Assembly (NCBI RefSeq): GCF_001641635.1
Contig: NZ_LUUB01000080.1
Span: forward strand, 1 to 32,924
DNA length: 32,924 bases
DNA from: Bradyrhizobium centrolobii
GTDB taxonomy: Bacteria; Pseudomonadota; Alphaproteobacteria; Rhizobiales; Xanthobacteraceae
Direction of reading: 5' to 3'
Of this stretch, positions 24,235-32,303 are shown in pieces; position 1 is the first letter of the stretch; the number at the start of each line of letters is the position of its first letter. The translations under genes were made by a program, and so were the position numbers. Below the pieces are notes generated by a model that had not been told where the DNA came from, searched no databases, and saw nothing but the letters and a program-made list of their open reading frames with translations.

Positions 24235-24879
24235 TCAAGCACGCGGGCGCCGCAGGACCGCGGCGATGACGGCCCCGATCGTGAGCGCTGCCGCCGCAGC
24301 GAACCAGATCGCGGCAAGGTTGATCCAGAAATAGGCCAGAGCGCCCGCCGTCGAGCCCGCAACCAGGGCCGCCCACAGCAACAGGTTCGGCGCCCAGCGC
24401 CAGCGTGGTCCGCCGGTGAGGCCGACGGCCAGCAATTGACCGACCTTGACCAGAGCGCCGGTGACATAAGTGAGGCCGAGGCCCGCACCGCCATCGATCT
24501 GGAACACGGTGTTCTCCAGCCCCATCGCGAGCACGATCCCAGCAATCGCGAGGACGGGCAGGCCGAACATATGGGACAGCGCGGCGCCCGCAAGCAGTAT
24601 GGCCTCGGTGAGAAGCAGCCAGGGCTGCCGCTCGACACCGCCGCCGAGCACCACGAGGCTGCCGGCAGCCGCACCAGCGACGAACAGCGCGATCAGCCCG
24701 AAGGCCTCGGCGGCCTGCCACCATTGGGCTTCCGCAAGACTGACGCCCAATCGCGTGGAATTGCCGCTCATGAACGAGACGAACAGGCCGCCGAGATGCA
24801 GGAAGCCGATGCCATCGACATAACCTGCGAGCGCGCTGAGCGCGGAGGCCAGCGCAATATCGCGACGCGAATCCAACAT
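24235..24879 (-). CDS. DUF1275 (YoaK-type) membrane protein
   Basis: A 214-aa inner-membrane protein of the DUF1275/YoaK family with about six membrane segments. The family signature is clear at the N terminus: AGYVDGIGFLHLGGLFVSFMSGNSTR (residues about 18-43, shown in part), followed by MGLENTVFQ in the middle and LTYVTGALVKVGQLLA. The function of the family is unknown; transport has been suggested. ATG 24879 begins MLDSRRDIALA. It lies just upstream of aroE and downstream of the SulP gene on the same strand; gaps of 82 and 70 bp allow but do not prove cotranscription. Confidence 0.88.
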   Translation of the reverse strand: MLDSRRDIALASALSALAGYVDGIGFLHLGGLFVSFMSGNSTRLGVSLAEAQWWQAAEAFGLIALFVAGAAAGSLVVLGGGVERQPWLLLTEAILLAGAALSHMFGLPVLAIAGIVLAMGLENTVFQIDGGAGLGLTYVTGALVKVGQLLAVGLTGGPRWRWAPNLLLWAALVAGSTAGALAYFWINLAAIWFAAAAALTIGAVIAAVLRRPRA

Positions 24880-24949
24880 CCCCGATGCCCCATTGCCGTG
24901 ACGTCGGGGCAGTGTCGATCAAATCCGCCGGCTTGAGAAGGATGCGCCG

Positions 24950-26701
24950 CTAGCCGGCATCATCGGCCACGGACACGCTCGCAGCCGGGGCGCCCTTGAT
25001 GTCGGCAACCGCGCGCTCGATCGTCGCGCGGTAACGCGCGCGCGGAGGAGACACGCCATGGGTAAGCAACGCGCGGCGGACCGCGGGCGAGGCTCCGGTG
25101 ACGAACAGCCTGATGCCTTGGCGGTGAGCCTTGGCAGCGACGCGCCCCAAGACGTTCGCCGCGGTGGAGTCCAGGAACGGGACCGCGGCAAAATCGACGA
25201 CGAAAGCCTTGCGCCCGTCAGTAACGCCGTCGAGCACGCTGCCGATTGCGGAGGCGGCGCCGAAGAAGAACGCCCCCGTGATGCGATAAACCAGCACGTC
25301 ACGATCAACCGCCAGCGCGGGATCATAAGGTACGCGCTCGCCATTTCCGTCGTCGGGGCGGTCGGCGACGACCAGCGGCGAGCGCTCCTCGATCCCGGTC
25401 ATTTCCGCCATGCGGTGGATGAACAGCACCGCACCGAGCGCGAAGCCGACCAGGATGCCTTCGGTGAGGTCGCGGAAGACCGTGAGCAGGAAGGTCGCGA
25501 GCAGCACGACGGCGTCGCCCCACGAGGAGCGCAGCAGCGTCGCGAACTCCTGCTTCTCCGCCATGGTCCAGGCCACCACCACGAGCACGGCGGCGAGCGC
25601 GGCCAGCGGGATGTAGCTTGCGAGCGGCGCTGCGACCAGCATGAACAGCAAGAGGAAGACGGAATGCAGCATGCCCGCGAGCGGGCCCATTGCGCCGGCG
25701 CGGATATTGGTGGCGGTGCGCGCGATCAGGCCGGTGACGCAGATGCCGCCGAACAGCGCCGAGCCGATATTGGCGACGCCCTGCGCGACCAGCTCGCAAT
25801 TGGAGCGGTGGCGACGTCCGGTCATGCCGTCGGCGACCACGGCCGAAAGCAGCGACTCGATTGCGGCGAGCAGCGCGAAGGCGATCGCATCCGGCAGCAC
25901 CGCCTTCGCCTTCTCCAGCGAAAACACCGGCAGCGCTGGCGACGGCAGTTCACGCGGAATCCCGCCGAAACGTGTGCCGATGGTTTCGACCGGCAGCGAC
26001 AGCGCAGAGGTCACGACCGCCGCAAGCACGACCGCGATCAGGATGCCCGGCCAGGACGGCCGCCAGCGTCGCAGCGCGGCGATGACGAGAATGCTGAGGG
26101 CTGCAATCGCGACGGCGGACGGATTGACGGTGTGCAGGCCCCCGGCCAGCGCGACGAGTTTTGGAATGAACTCGCTGGGCTCCTTTGCCGACAGCGTGAT
26201 CCCGCCGAGATCGCGAAGCTGGCTTGCGAAGATGATGACGGCGATTCCGGCCGTGAAGCCGACCGTCACCGGATAGGGAATGAACTTGATGTAGGTGCCG
26301 ATCCGCAGGAAGCCCGCGGCGATCAGGAACAGCCCCGCCATCATGGTGGCGAGGATCACGCCGTCGACGCCGTGCCGCTCCGCGGTCACCGCGACCAGCA
26401 CGATGAATGCGCCGGCCGGTCCGCCGATCTGGAAGCGGCTGCCGCCGAGAAGCGACACGATGAAGCCGCCGACAACGGCAGTGTAGAGGCCGCGGTCCGG
26501 CGTCACGCCGGAGGCGATCGCGATCGCCATCGACAGCGGCAGCGCCACGATCGCAACCGTGAGGCCCGCGAACAGATCGGCGCGGAAATCCGCTAGGCCA
26601 TAGCCCTCGCGCCAGACCGTGACGAGCTTCGGCAGGTAGAGTTCGGTGAAGGTCGGCTGACGAAACTGATGCAGCGCTGCGCGCTCGCTGGTGATGCTCA
26701 T
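24950..26701 (-). CDS. SulP family (SLC26-type) anion transporter with STAS domain
   Basis: A 583-aa inner-membrane transporter for sulfate, bicarbonate or another anion; the substrate cannot be told from sequence. The N-terminal membrane domain covers about residues 35-420 and holds the SulP signature (LTVAIVALPLSMAIAIASGV, then GLYTAVVGGFI, then GGSRFQIGGPAGAFIVLVA). The C-terminal STAS domain is at about 465-570, with FVVDFAAVPFLDSTAANVL as its conserved strand-helix. I start at ATG 26701 (MSITSERAALHQFRQP); a TTG at 26749 is in frame but poorly supported. An XRE regulator ends 92 bp upstream on the same strand and may control or be cotranscribed with it. Confidence 0.93.
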   Translation of the reverse strand: MSITSERAALHQFRQPTFTELYLPKLVTVWREGYGLADFRADLFAGLTVAIVALPLSMAIAIASGVTPDRGLYTAVVGGFIVSLLGGSRFQIGGPAGAFIVLVAVTAERHGVDGVILATMMAGLFLIAAGFLRIGTYIKFIPYPVTVGFTAGIAVIIFASQLRDLGGITLSAKEPSEFIPKLVALAGGLHTVNPSAVAIAALSILVIAALRRWRPSWPGILIAVVLAAVVTSALSLPVETIGTRFGGIPRELPSPALPVFSLEKAKAVLPDAIAFALLAAIESLLSAVVADGMTGRRHRSNCELVAQGVANIGSALFGGICVTGLIARTATNIRAGAMGPLAGMLHSVFLLLFMLVAAPLASYIPLAALAAVLVVVAWTMAEKQEFATLLRSSWGDAVVLLATFLLTVFRDLTEGILVGFALGAVLFIHRMAEMTGIEERSPLVVADRPDDGNGERVPYDPALAVDRDVLVYRITGAFFFGAASAIGSVLDGVTDGRKAFVVDFAAVPFLDSTAANVLGRVAAKAHRQGIRLFVTGASPAVRRALLTHGVSPPRARYRATIERAVADIKGAPAASVSVADDAG

Positions 26702-26792
26702 GCCCCACAATGCTCCGGTGCATCGTGCGGCCGCGTTGTCTCGGCGCAACGGTGCGCTAGTTCAATTGCCCCCGAGCACGATCATTGCCGGA

Positions 26793-27065
26793 TCATGCTC
26801 CAACCCGGCGTGGCGGTCCCGGCTCCCTGAGGCGAACGCCACGCCCACCGCTGTCGCTGCGTGCATGCTCACCGATCAGTTCGACGCCGGCCCGCTCGAA
26901 CGCCTCGACCACCTTGATCAAGGTCTCGACCACGCCACGAACGTTGCCGGTGCTGGCTTCCATCCGCTGGATGGTCGGCAGCGAAACGCCGGCGAGTTCC
27001 GCCAAGGTCCTCTGGTCAATGCCGAGCAACGCGCGGGCTGCCCGCATCTGGAATGACGTGATCAC
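26793..27065 (-). CDS. XRE-family helix-turn-helix regulator
   Basis: A 90-aa DNA-binding protein: a Cro/C1-type HTH (MRAARALLGIDQRTLAELAG, then VSLPTIQRMEAS, residues about 7-40), a helical segment with VVETLIKVVEAFERAGVELI, and a short basic tail ending GVRLREPGPPRRVGA. Short XRE proteins with this opening occur widely in alphaproteobacteria. It starts at GTG 27065, with GAGG 5 nt upstream and MITSFQM as the usual opening. A strong AT-rich promoter and a 19-bp palindrome lie directly upstream (27086-27132), which suits autoregulation. It lies 92 bp upstream of the SulP gene on the same strand, so SulP control is a fair inference. Confidence 0.88.
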   Translation of the reverse strand: MITSFQMRAARALLGIDQRTLAELAGVSLPTIQRMEASTGNVRGVVETLIKVVEAFERAGVELIGEHARSDSGGRGVRLREPGPPRRVGA

Positions 27066-27085
27066 CTTGGCCTCACGTATTGGAG

Positions 27086-27114
27086 CTTATAATTGATGCT
27101 TTATATATTTACAA
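27086..27114 (-). promoter_or_regulatory. Promoter of the XRE-sulP unit
   Basis: On the minus strand, TTGTAA (27109-27114) and TATAAG (27086-27091) are spaced by 17 nt, a sigma70-like arrangement about 20 bp before the GTG at 27065. The stretch is strikingly AT-rich for this genome. Confidence 0.6.
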
Positions 27115-27132
27115 TGATGTAAAATACATCAT
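27114..27132. promoter_or_regulatory. 19-bp palindrome, candidate XRE operator
   Basis: Perfect inverted repeat ATGATGTA-AAA-TACATCAT that touches the -35 element of the XRE promoter. Position and symmetry suit a dimeric regulator, probably the adjacent XRE protein itself; this is inferred. Confidence 0.6.
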
Positions 27133-27157
27133 CCATGACCAAACGCAAGCGCCGCTC

Positions 27158-27395
27158 CACCTCTCCCCGCTCTTCCGCGGGAGAGCCATAGACCGCCTTC
27201 GGCGGTCGTCCTGAAGAACGCCGAAGTGAAACTTCGGCTATGTCGCGTCAGCGATCCGGGTGAGGGGCAGAGCATTCCGTTGCCACGACGGAATGTCTAT
27301 CCGACTCGTGAGACAACTGCATCGAGCGCATTCCACCTCGAACTCCCGGAAGCGGCCCTCCCCCCTCCCTCTCCCCGTAAGGACGGGAGAGGGAG
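27158..27395. repeat. Interspersed palindromic repeat, type A (expanded or degraded copy)
   Basis: About 238 bp opening with CACCTCTCCCCGCTC and closing with CCCTCTCCCC/GGGAGAGGG. It includes GACCGCC/GGCGGTC and CCGAAGT/ACTTCGG hairpins and GATCCGGGTGAGGGG. The insides differ from the copies at 7987 and 18431. It occupies most of the 431-bp gap 27066-27496; the remaining part near 27396-27496 shows nothing I can name. Confidence 0.7.
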
Positions 27396-27496
27396 TGAAA
27401 GAGTGGTGCGTCCCTTACCGCGAGAGTCGAACTGGAGGGCAATACGAATGCGGCTCCATAGCGCCTGCTGGCGCATGAGGCCGACTGCGGCAGGTC

Positions 27497-29545
27497 TCAC
27501 GCCGCGTCGCGATGCGCGGCGATGATCTGGTCGGCGGCACGCCCGGTCACCTCGGCCATGTGGTCGAACTGACGGGTGAAGCTGCCGGCGCCGGCGGTGG
27601 CCGAACGCAGTTCCACGATCAGCTCACCGATCTCGGCTTCCGGCATCATGGCGCGGACGCAGTCCCAGCCACTCCAGCCATCGCGGGTGTCGAAACCGAG
27701 GATCTGCCCGCGCCGCGCCGACAGGATCGCGTTGATCTTGGCGGTTGCGTCCGTCGGGCAGACGATCTCGACCATGTGGATCGGCTCCAGCAGTACCGGC
27801 TGGCATTGCGGCAGGCCTTCGCTGAGCCCGATCCGCGCCGCCGTGCGGAAGGCGAGGTCGGAGGAGTCGACGCTGTGAAAGGAGCCGTCGGTGAGCGTCA
27901 CCTGCACGTCGGTGACGGGGAAGCCGAGCGGGCCGCGCGTCAGCCCGTCGACGACGCCTTCTTCCACCGCCGGGATGTAGTTGCGCGGCACGGCGCCGCC
28001 GACCACCTTCTCGGCGAATTTGAAGCCGTCGCCGCGCTGCAACGGCCTGATATCGAGCACGACGTCGCCGAACTGCCCGTGGCCGCCGGACTGCTTCTTG
28101 TGGCGGCCGCGCTGGGTGATCGGCTTGCGGATGGTCTCCTGATAGCCGATCGCGGGCGGGTGCGACTTCACGTTGACGCCGAAGCGGTCACGCAGCCGCT
28201 CGACCTCGACGCGCAGATGCATCTCGCCCTGCCCCCACAGCACGGTGTCGTGGGTCTGGGCGTTCTGCACGATGACGAGCGAGGGATCCTCCTCGTGCAG
28301 CCGGGCCAGCGCCTGGCCGAGCTTGACGTCGTCCTTGCGATCGCTCGCCGCAATCGACATCCCGAGCACCGGCGGCGTCGGCTCTGCGACGACCAGCGCC
28401 GTCGGCTGGGTCTTTCCGCTCGAGACCATGTCGCCGGTCTTGATCGGATCGAGCTTACCGAGCGCCACCGTGTCGCCGGCTTCCGCCGACGGGCGCTTGG
28501 AGTCGTAGGCGCCGTTGACGGCGAGAATGCCGGCGATGCGGCCCGCCCCTCCGGAGGAGGACTGCAGCGTCGCACCGTCATCGAGATGGCCGGCGATAAG
28601 CCGTGTCAGCGACAGCTTGCCGCCGTGCTGGGAGTGCAGGGTCTTGAAGACGTAGCCGAGCGCATCCTTGGCTTCCGACGCACCGAGACGCTTCGCAGTC
28701 TCGGCGATGCCGGGCGCCTCATGGCGCAGCGCCTTCATCAGGCGCAGCACACCATTCTCGCGCGCGGCGGCACCTAGCAGCACGGGACAAATGAGCCCTT
28801 CGCGCAATTCGCGGGCGAGATCGTCGAACACGGCATCGCGCGGCGGCTGGATATCCTCGAGCAACTGCTCCATCAGCGCATCGTCGTGATCGGCGAGCTT
28901 CTCCAGCATCGAGAAGCGGGCCTCCTTCTCGCGATCGAGATCGCCGCCTTCGAGCGCGACTACCTCGGACGCCTTGTGCTCGCGATAGACGAACGCGCGC
29001 TCCAGCGCGAGATCGACGAAGCCTTCGATCAGTTCGCCATTCCAGATCGGAATCTGACGCAGCACCAGCGGCACGCGGGAGGCGGGTTGGAGCGTTGCGA
29101 GCGTCTCGCGGATGCGCTTGTTGGCGCGGTCGATCTTGTTGAGGAAGAGGAAACGCGGGATCTTCAGCTCCTCCAGCTCGCGCAGGATGATCTGAAGCTG
29201 CGGCAGCTTCTTCTCGTCGGCCTCGCAGACCACGACCGCGGCATCGACCGCGGGCAGCGCGGCGCGCATGTCGTGGGCGAATTCGACGGAACCGGGACAA
29301 TCGAGGAAGGTGTAGCTGTCACCCATGAAACTCGTGGTGGCGGCGGTCAGGCCAACGGTCATCTTGTGATGACGGGCCTCGGGACTGGCGTCGCCGACGG
29401 AGGTTCCGGCGTCGACGCTGCCGGCGCGCGGGATTGCGCCCGTTCGCGCCAGGATTGCTTCAAGAAGAGTGGTTTTACCGCTTTGGAAAGGGCCCACCAG
29501 CGCGATGCACCGTGGACCTCGGGGACTTCTGACGTCTTGTCCCAT
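27497..29545 (-). CDS. Elongation factor G-like protein (EF-G2 type)
   Basis: A 682-aa translational GTPase of the EF-G-like group that lacks close identity with the main FusA. GTPase motifs: G1 GPFQSGKTT (K24), G3 FLDCPG, G4 FLNKIDRA. The switch I region lacks the usual RGITI and has HHKMTVGLTA instead, as in EF-G2 paralogs. Later domains follow the EF-G order: domain II (LGYVFKTLHSQHGGKLSLTR), domain IV (QRGRHKKQSGGHGQFGDVVL) and domain V (LLEPIHMVEIVCPTD, then MPEAEIGELIVELRS). EF-G2 proteins can bind GTP and ribosomes but their task is unsettled. ATG 29545 has AAGGAGGCGG upstream. No ribosomal or tuf genes are adjacent, which supports a non-housekeeping paralog. Confidence 0.93.
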   Translation of the reverse strand: MGQDVRSPRGPRCIALVGPFQSGKTTLLEAILARTGAIPRAGSVDAGTSVGDASPEARHHKMTVGLTAATTSFMGDSYTFLDCPGSVEFAHDMRAALPAVDAAVVVCEADEKKLPQLQIILRELEELKIPRFLFLNKIDRANKRIRETLATLQPASRVPLVLRQIPIWNGELIEGFVDLALERAFVYREHKASEVVALEGGDLDREKEARFSMLEKLADHDDALMEQLLEDIQPPRDAVFDDLARELREGLICPVLLGAAARENGVLRLMKALRHEAPGIAETAKRLGASEAKDALGYVFKTLHSQHGGKLSLTRLIAGHLDDGATLQSSSGGAGRIAGILAVNGAYDSKRPSAEAGDTVALGKLDPIKTGDMVSSGKTQPTALVVAEPTPPVLGMSIAASDRKDDVKLGQALARLHEEDPSLVIVQNAQTHDTVLWGQGEMHLRVEVERLRDRFGVNVKSHPPAIGYQETIRKPITQRGRHKKQSGGHGQFGDVVLDIRPLQRGDGFKFAEKVVGGAVPRNYIPAVEEGVVDGLTRGPLGFPVTDVQVTLTDGSFHSVDSSDLAFRTAARIGLSEGLPQCQPVLLEPIHMVEIVCPTDATAKINAILSARRGQILGFDTRDGWSGWDCVRAMMPEAEIGELIVELRSATAGAGSFTRQFDHMAEVTGRAADQIIAAHRDAA

Positions 29546-29713
29546 TCGCCGCCTCCTTCATGTGGAGCTCGGCCCGTGATTGGGTCGGCAATCGGCGATG
29601 CTCTGCCCGTCCTCAAGGTTTGGCAAGCATCAAACTTCGCTGCGCTGCGTCGTCAGTTGGATCAAGCCTTGGCGCCTGATGAGATCAGGTACGGCCTGTT
29701 GCCCCAGAGGTGT

Positions 29714-29742
29714 TCCACCTCTCCCCGGCGGGAAGAGGTGGA
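29714..29742. repeat. Short type A repeat remnant
   Basis: Hairpin TCCACCTCT...AGAGGTGGA with a CCCCGGCGGGA centre, like one outer arm of the type A repeats. It lies between the DUF992 gene stop and the EF-G-like start (29546-29776); nothing else is recognised there. Confidence 0.6.
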
Positions 29743-29776
29743 CGGAGCTGGCGCTGACTCTACACTTGGCCGCGCA

Positions 29777-30259
29777 TCAACGGCCCGGGCGGAGCTCCAG
29801 GCTCTCGAGGCCGGCCGCGACGTTGAGGCCGACCTGACCCTGCACGCCGAGGGGCTGGAGCGCGATCGAATTGTTGGAGCCGCCGACCAGCACATTGCCC
29901 CCTAAGCCGACGCCGATCGACGCGCTGCCCTGCGCGCCCGCATAGTTGCCCGAGAGATCGCCGGGACCGAGCCGGTCGACCGGCGCGAACACGCCCCAGG
30001 CGAGCGCCGTCTCCTGGGTGATGCCGATATCGAGGCCCACCTTTTGGATGGTCGCAACGTAACGGTCATCGGGCACGCCGTCGGCGCGCAGGACGCAGCC
30101 GAGATTGGTCACCGACCCCACCACGAAGCCGATGCTGGCGCCGCCGCGGCATTCGAGCACGCCGACCCGCACCATCCGCTGCTGCTGCGCGCTGGCGCCC
30201 ACGACGGAGGCAGCGAGGCTCGCGACAGTGAGCCCGGCGAGGAGGAATGAGCGGCGCAT
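29777..30259 (-). CDS. DUF992 domain protein, secreted
   Basis: A 160-aa exported protein of the DUF992 family, which is common in Rhizobiales and of unknown function. A signal peptide of about 24 residues (MRRSFLLAGLTVASLAASVV, then GASAQQ) precedes a domain that opens RVGVLECRGGASIGFVVGS and continues LGCVLRADGVPDDRYVATI, GLDIGITQ and LAWGVFAP. Two cysteines (in LECRG and LGCVL) are positioned to form a disulfide. The C-terminal half is Gly-rich (GNYAGAQGSASIGVGLGGN, then VLVGGSNNS). ATG 30259 has GGAGAC upstream. It is probably periplasmic and sits alone between the aspartate aminotransferase terminator and the EF-G-like gene. Confidence 0.88.
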   Translation of the reverse strand: MRRSFLLAGLTVASLAASVVGASAQQQRMVRVGVLECRGGASIGFVVGSVTNLGCVLRADGVPDDRYVATIQKVGLDIGITQETALAWGVFAPVDRLGPGDLSGNYAGAQGSASIGVGLGGNVLVGGSNNSIALQPLGVQGQVGLNVAAGLESLELRPGR

Positions 30260-30366
30260 GAAATGTCTCCGGCTATGATGTGATGCGAGCATGAACGGCG
30301 CGATACCCGCCGCGCGCGACGTTCTATGCCACAATAGTTCCACTGGTGCCAGATCGCGCGCGTCCC

Positions 30367-30399
30367 AAAGAAAAAGGGCCCGCAGCGAGCGGGCCCTTT
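30367..30399 (-). terminator. Rho-independent terminator of the aminotransferase gene
   Basis: Perfect 11-bp stem AAAGGGCCCGC/GCGGGCCCTTT (30373-30383 with 30389-30399) and 5-nt loop, followed on the minus strand by further T residues (TTCTTTGGG). It lies 24 bp past the stop at 30423. Confidence 0.9.
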
Positions 30400-30422
30400 C
30401 ATCTCGCATCGTTACTGCGAGC

Positions 30423-31625
30423 TTATCGCAGATTGCCGCAGAAGCGCTGGATCCGCTTGCAGGCATCTTCGAGATCCGAGGTCTTGGTCGCATAGGAGAT
30501 GCGGAAGGCCGGGCCGAGGCCGAAGGCCGAGCCTTGCACCACGGCGACGCCCTCGGTCTCCAGCAACTCGGTGACGAACTGCTCGTCGTTGGAGATGATG
30601 TTGCCGGACGGCGCGGTCTTGCCGATCGTGCCGGCGCAGGACGGGTAGACGTAGAACGCACCTTCCGGCCGCGGGCACTCGATGCCGTTCGCCTGGTTGA
30701 GCATGGAGACGACGAGGTCGCGGCGCTCCTTGAACACCTTGTTGTTGGCGGGGATGAAGTCCTGTGGACCGTTCAGCGCCTCCACCGACGCCCACTGCGC
30801 GATCGAGCACGGGTTCGAGGTCGACTGCGACTGGATGGTCGCCATCGCCTTGATGAGCTGCGCCGGACCGCCGGCATAGCCGATGCGCCAGCCGGTCATG
30901 CAGTACGCCTTCGAGACGCCGTTCACGGTCAGCGTGCGGTCGTAAAGCTTCGGCTCGACCTGCGCGACGGTGGTGAACTGGAAGTCGTCGTAGACGAGGT
31001 GCTCGTACATGTCGTCGGTCATCACCCAGACCTGCGGATGCTTGACCAGCACGTCGGTGAGCGCCTTCAGTTCGGACTTGGTATAGGCCGCGCCGGTCGG
31101 GTTCGACGGCGAACACAGGATGACCCATTTGGTCTTCGGCGTGATCGCGCGCTCGAGCGCCTCGGCCTGGAGCTTGAAGCCGGTCGCGGCGGTGCACACC
31201 ACCGGCACCGGCTCACCGCCGGCGAGCGCCACCATCTCGGGATAGCTGACCCAGTAGGGCGCGGGGATGATCACCTCATCGCCCGGATTGATGGTCGCCA
31301 TCAGCGCGTTGTAGAGTACCTGCTTGCCGCCGGTGCCGACGATCACCTGGTTCGGCTTGTAGCTGATGCCGTTCTCGCGCTGGAATTTCGCGACGATCGC
31401 TTCCTTTAGCTCGGGGATGCCGTCGACCGCGGTGTACTTGGTCTTGCCGGCTTCGATGGCGCGGATCGCCGCCAGCTTGATGTTGGCGGGCGTGTCGAAG
31501 TCGGGCTCGCCGGCGCCAAGGCCGATGACATTGCGGCCCGCCGCTTTCAGCGCGCGTGCTTTATCCGTGACCGCGATGGTCGCGGACGGCTTCACACGGT
31601 CGAGCGCAGCGGCAAGGAAGGACAT
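30423..31625 (-). CDS. aatA: Aspartate aminotransferase (class I, Ib subgroup)
   Basis: A 400-aa PLP enzyme that swaps amino groups between aspartate and 2-oxoglutarate; close relatives in alphaproteobacteria also accept prephenate. The PLP lysine is K239 in NGVSKAYCMTGWRIGYAGG. Other sites: GLGAGEPDFDTP near the N terminus, YTAVDGIPELKEAI, GTGGKQVLYNALMA, CSPSNPTGAAYTKSEL and the substrate-binding Arg in PAFRISYATK. Three ATGs in a row overlap the ribosome site; AGGAG has 6 nt to the third (31625), which gives MSFLAAALDRVKPSATIAV. The in-frame extension to 31655 is not supported. It is monocistronic, ending at a terminator. Confidence 0.94.
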   Translation of the reverse strand: MSFLAAALDRVKPSATIAVTDKARALKAAGRNVIGLGAGEPDFDTPANIKLAAIRAIEAGKTKYTAVDGIPELKEAIVAKFQRENGISYKPNQVIVGTGGKQVLYNALMATINPGDEVIIPAPYWVSYPEMVALAGGEPVPVVCTAATGFKLQAEALERAITPKTKWVILCSPSNPTGAAYTKSELKALTDVLVKHPQVWVMTDDMYEHLVYDDFQFTTVAQVEPKLYDRTLTVNGVSKAYCMTGWRIGYAGGPAQLIKAMATIQSQSTSNPCSIAQWASVEALNGPQDFIPANNKVFKERRDLVVSMLNQANGIECPRPEGAFYVYPSCAGTIGKTAPSGNIISNDEQFVTELLETEGVAVVQGSAFGLGPAFRISYATKTSDLEDACKRIQRFCGNLR

Positions 31626-32303
31626 CATCATCTCCTGGCGAGCGTCGTGAGCCATAGGGCCTCACGACTCTGATTGTGGGAATGCGCCACCCTAAAACGT
31701 GCGCCGCTGCACCGCAAGAAACTTCGGCCCGATCTCGAAAAAGTTTACGAATCCGGGCGTTACGAGCCTCGGTTCGACGCAATATTCCGCAACTTTGCTG
31801 CGGGAATCCCTCATATCCGGCAAGGCCTGTCCTCGGAGCAATTCCACGCCTCCCGACGGCCACGACACTGACGCCGACCTGACGTCGAACAGCAGGGTGA
31901 TCGCGTATGCCAGCTTGCAGGAGGTCCCGGGCATCCACGTTCGTTGAGCCACGGGGGCGCGTGGATGTCGGGAGACACGCGAGCGGAAGCGACGCTGTCC
32001 TTCAGACAGCTATGCCCGGCAATGACGATGCGGAAGCTTCAGCGCACCAAACGCTCGCGTCGTATGCGATTACCCTGCCTCGTGCACGATCGCGTGGAAT
32101 AATGCCTGCGCATGTTGACGCAAGCGTGATCCGATTTGCCTCGTCGCGCGGAAATGATTTTCCGTGGCGTTGCAGTGCGGTAGGGTTTTCGAGTTTTTCT
32201 ATTGGCCGGGCCTTGCGGCGGATTCGCAACGGCATCATTGTTTAGCCGCGTTGCGGGGGAACAAGCTCCGCAACTTATTATCCCTCGGAATCGAATCCTC
32301 AGA
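31626..32303. other. 678-bp intergenic region without a convincing gene
   Basis: Divergent spacer between the aminotransferase and the second glutathione transferase. It holds an inverted repeat CATCCACG (31932-31939) with CGTGGATG (31960-31967), a GCTGTC/GACAGC hairpin (31994-32010) followed by a CCCGGCAATGACGATG stretch, and a GTTGCGG/CCGCAAC hairpin (32250-32274). This looks like decayed interspersed repeat. Short frames on both strands (for example 31692-31952 minus) have no ribosome site or recognised motif. Both flanking promoters should lie here, but I cannot place them. Confidence 0.5.

Noticed and set aside
24153..24674. In-frame upstream extension of aroE
   Set aside because: It overlaps the DUF1275 gene in another frame; the GTG at 24152 has a good ribosome site and gives normal AroE length.
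25058..26596. 512-codon open frame on the plus strand
   Set aside because: Antisense to the SulP gene; extremely Arg/Asp/Gln/His-rich, low-complexity product.
27512..28777. 421-codon open frame on the plus strand
   Set aside because: Antisense to the EF-G-like gene; no family motif.
31692..31952. 86-codon frame on the minus strand in the gene-free spacer
   Set aside because: No ribosome site, no motif, and competing frames on both strands over the same bases.
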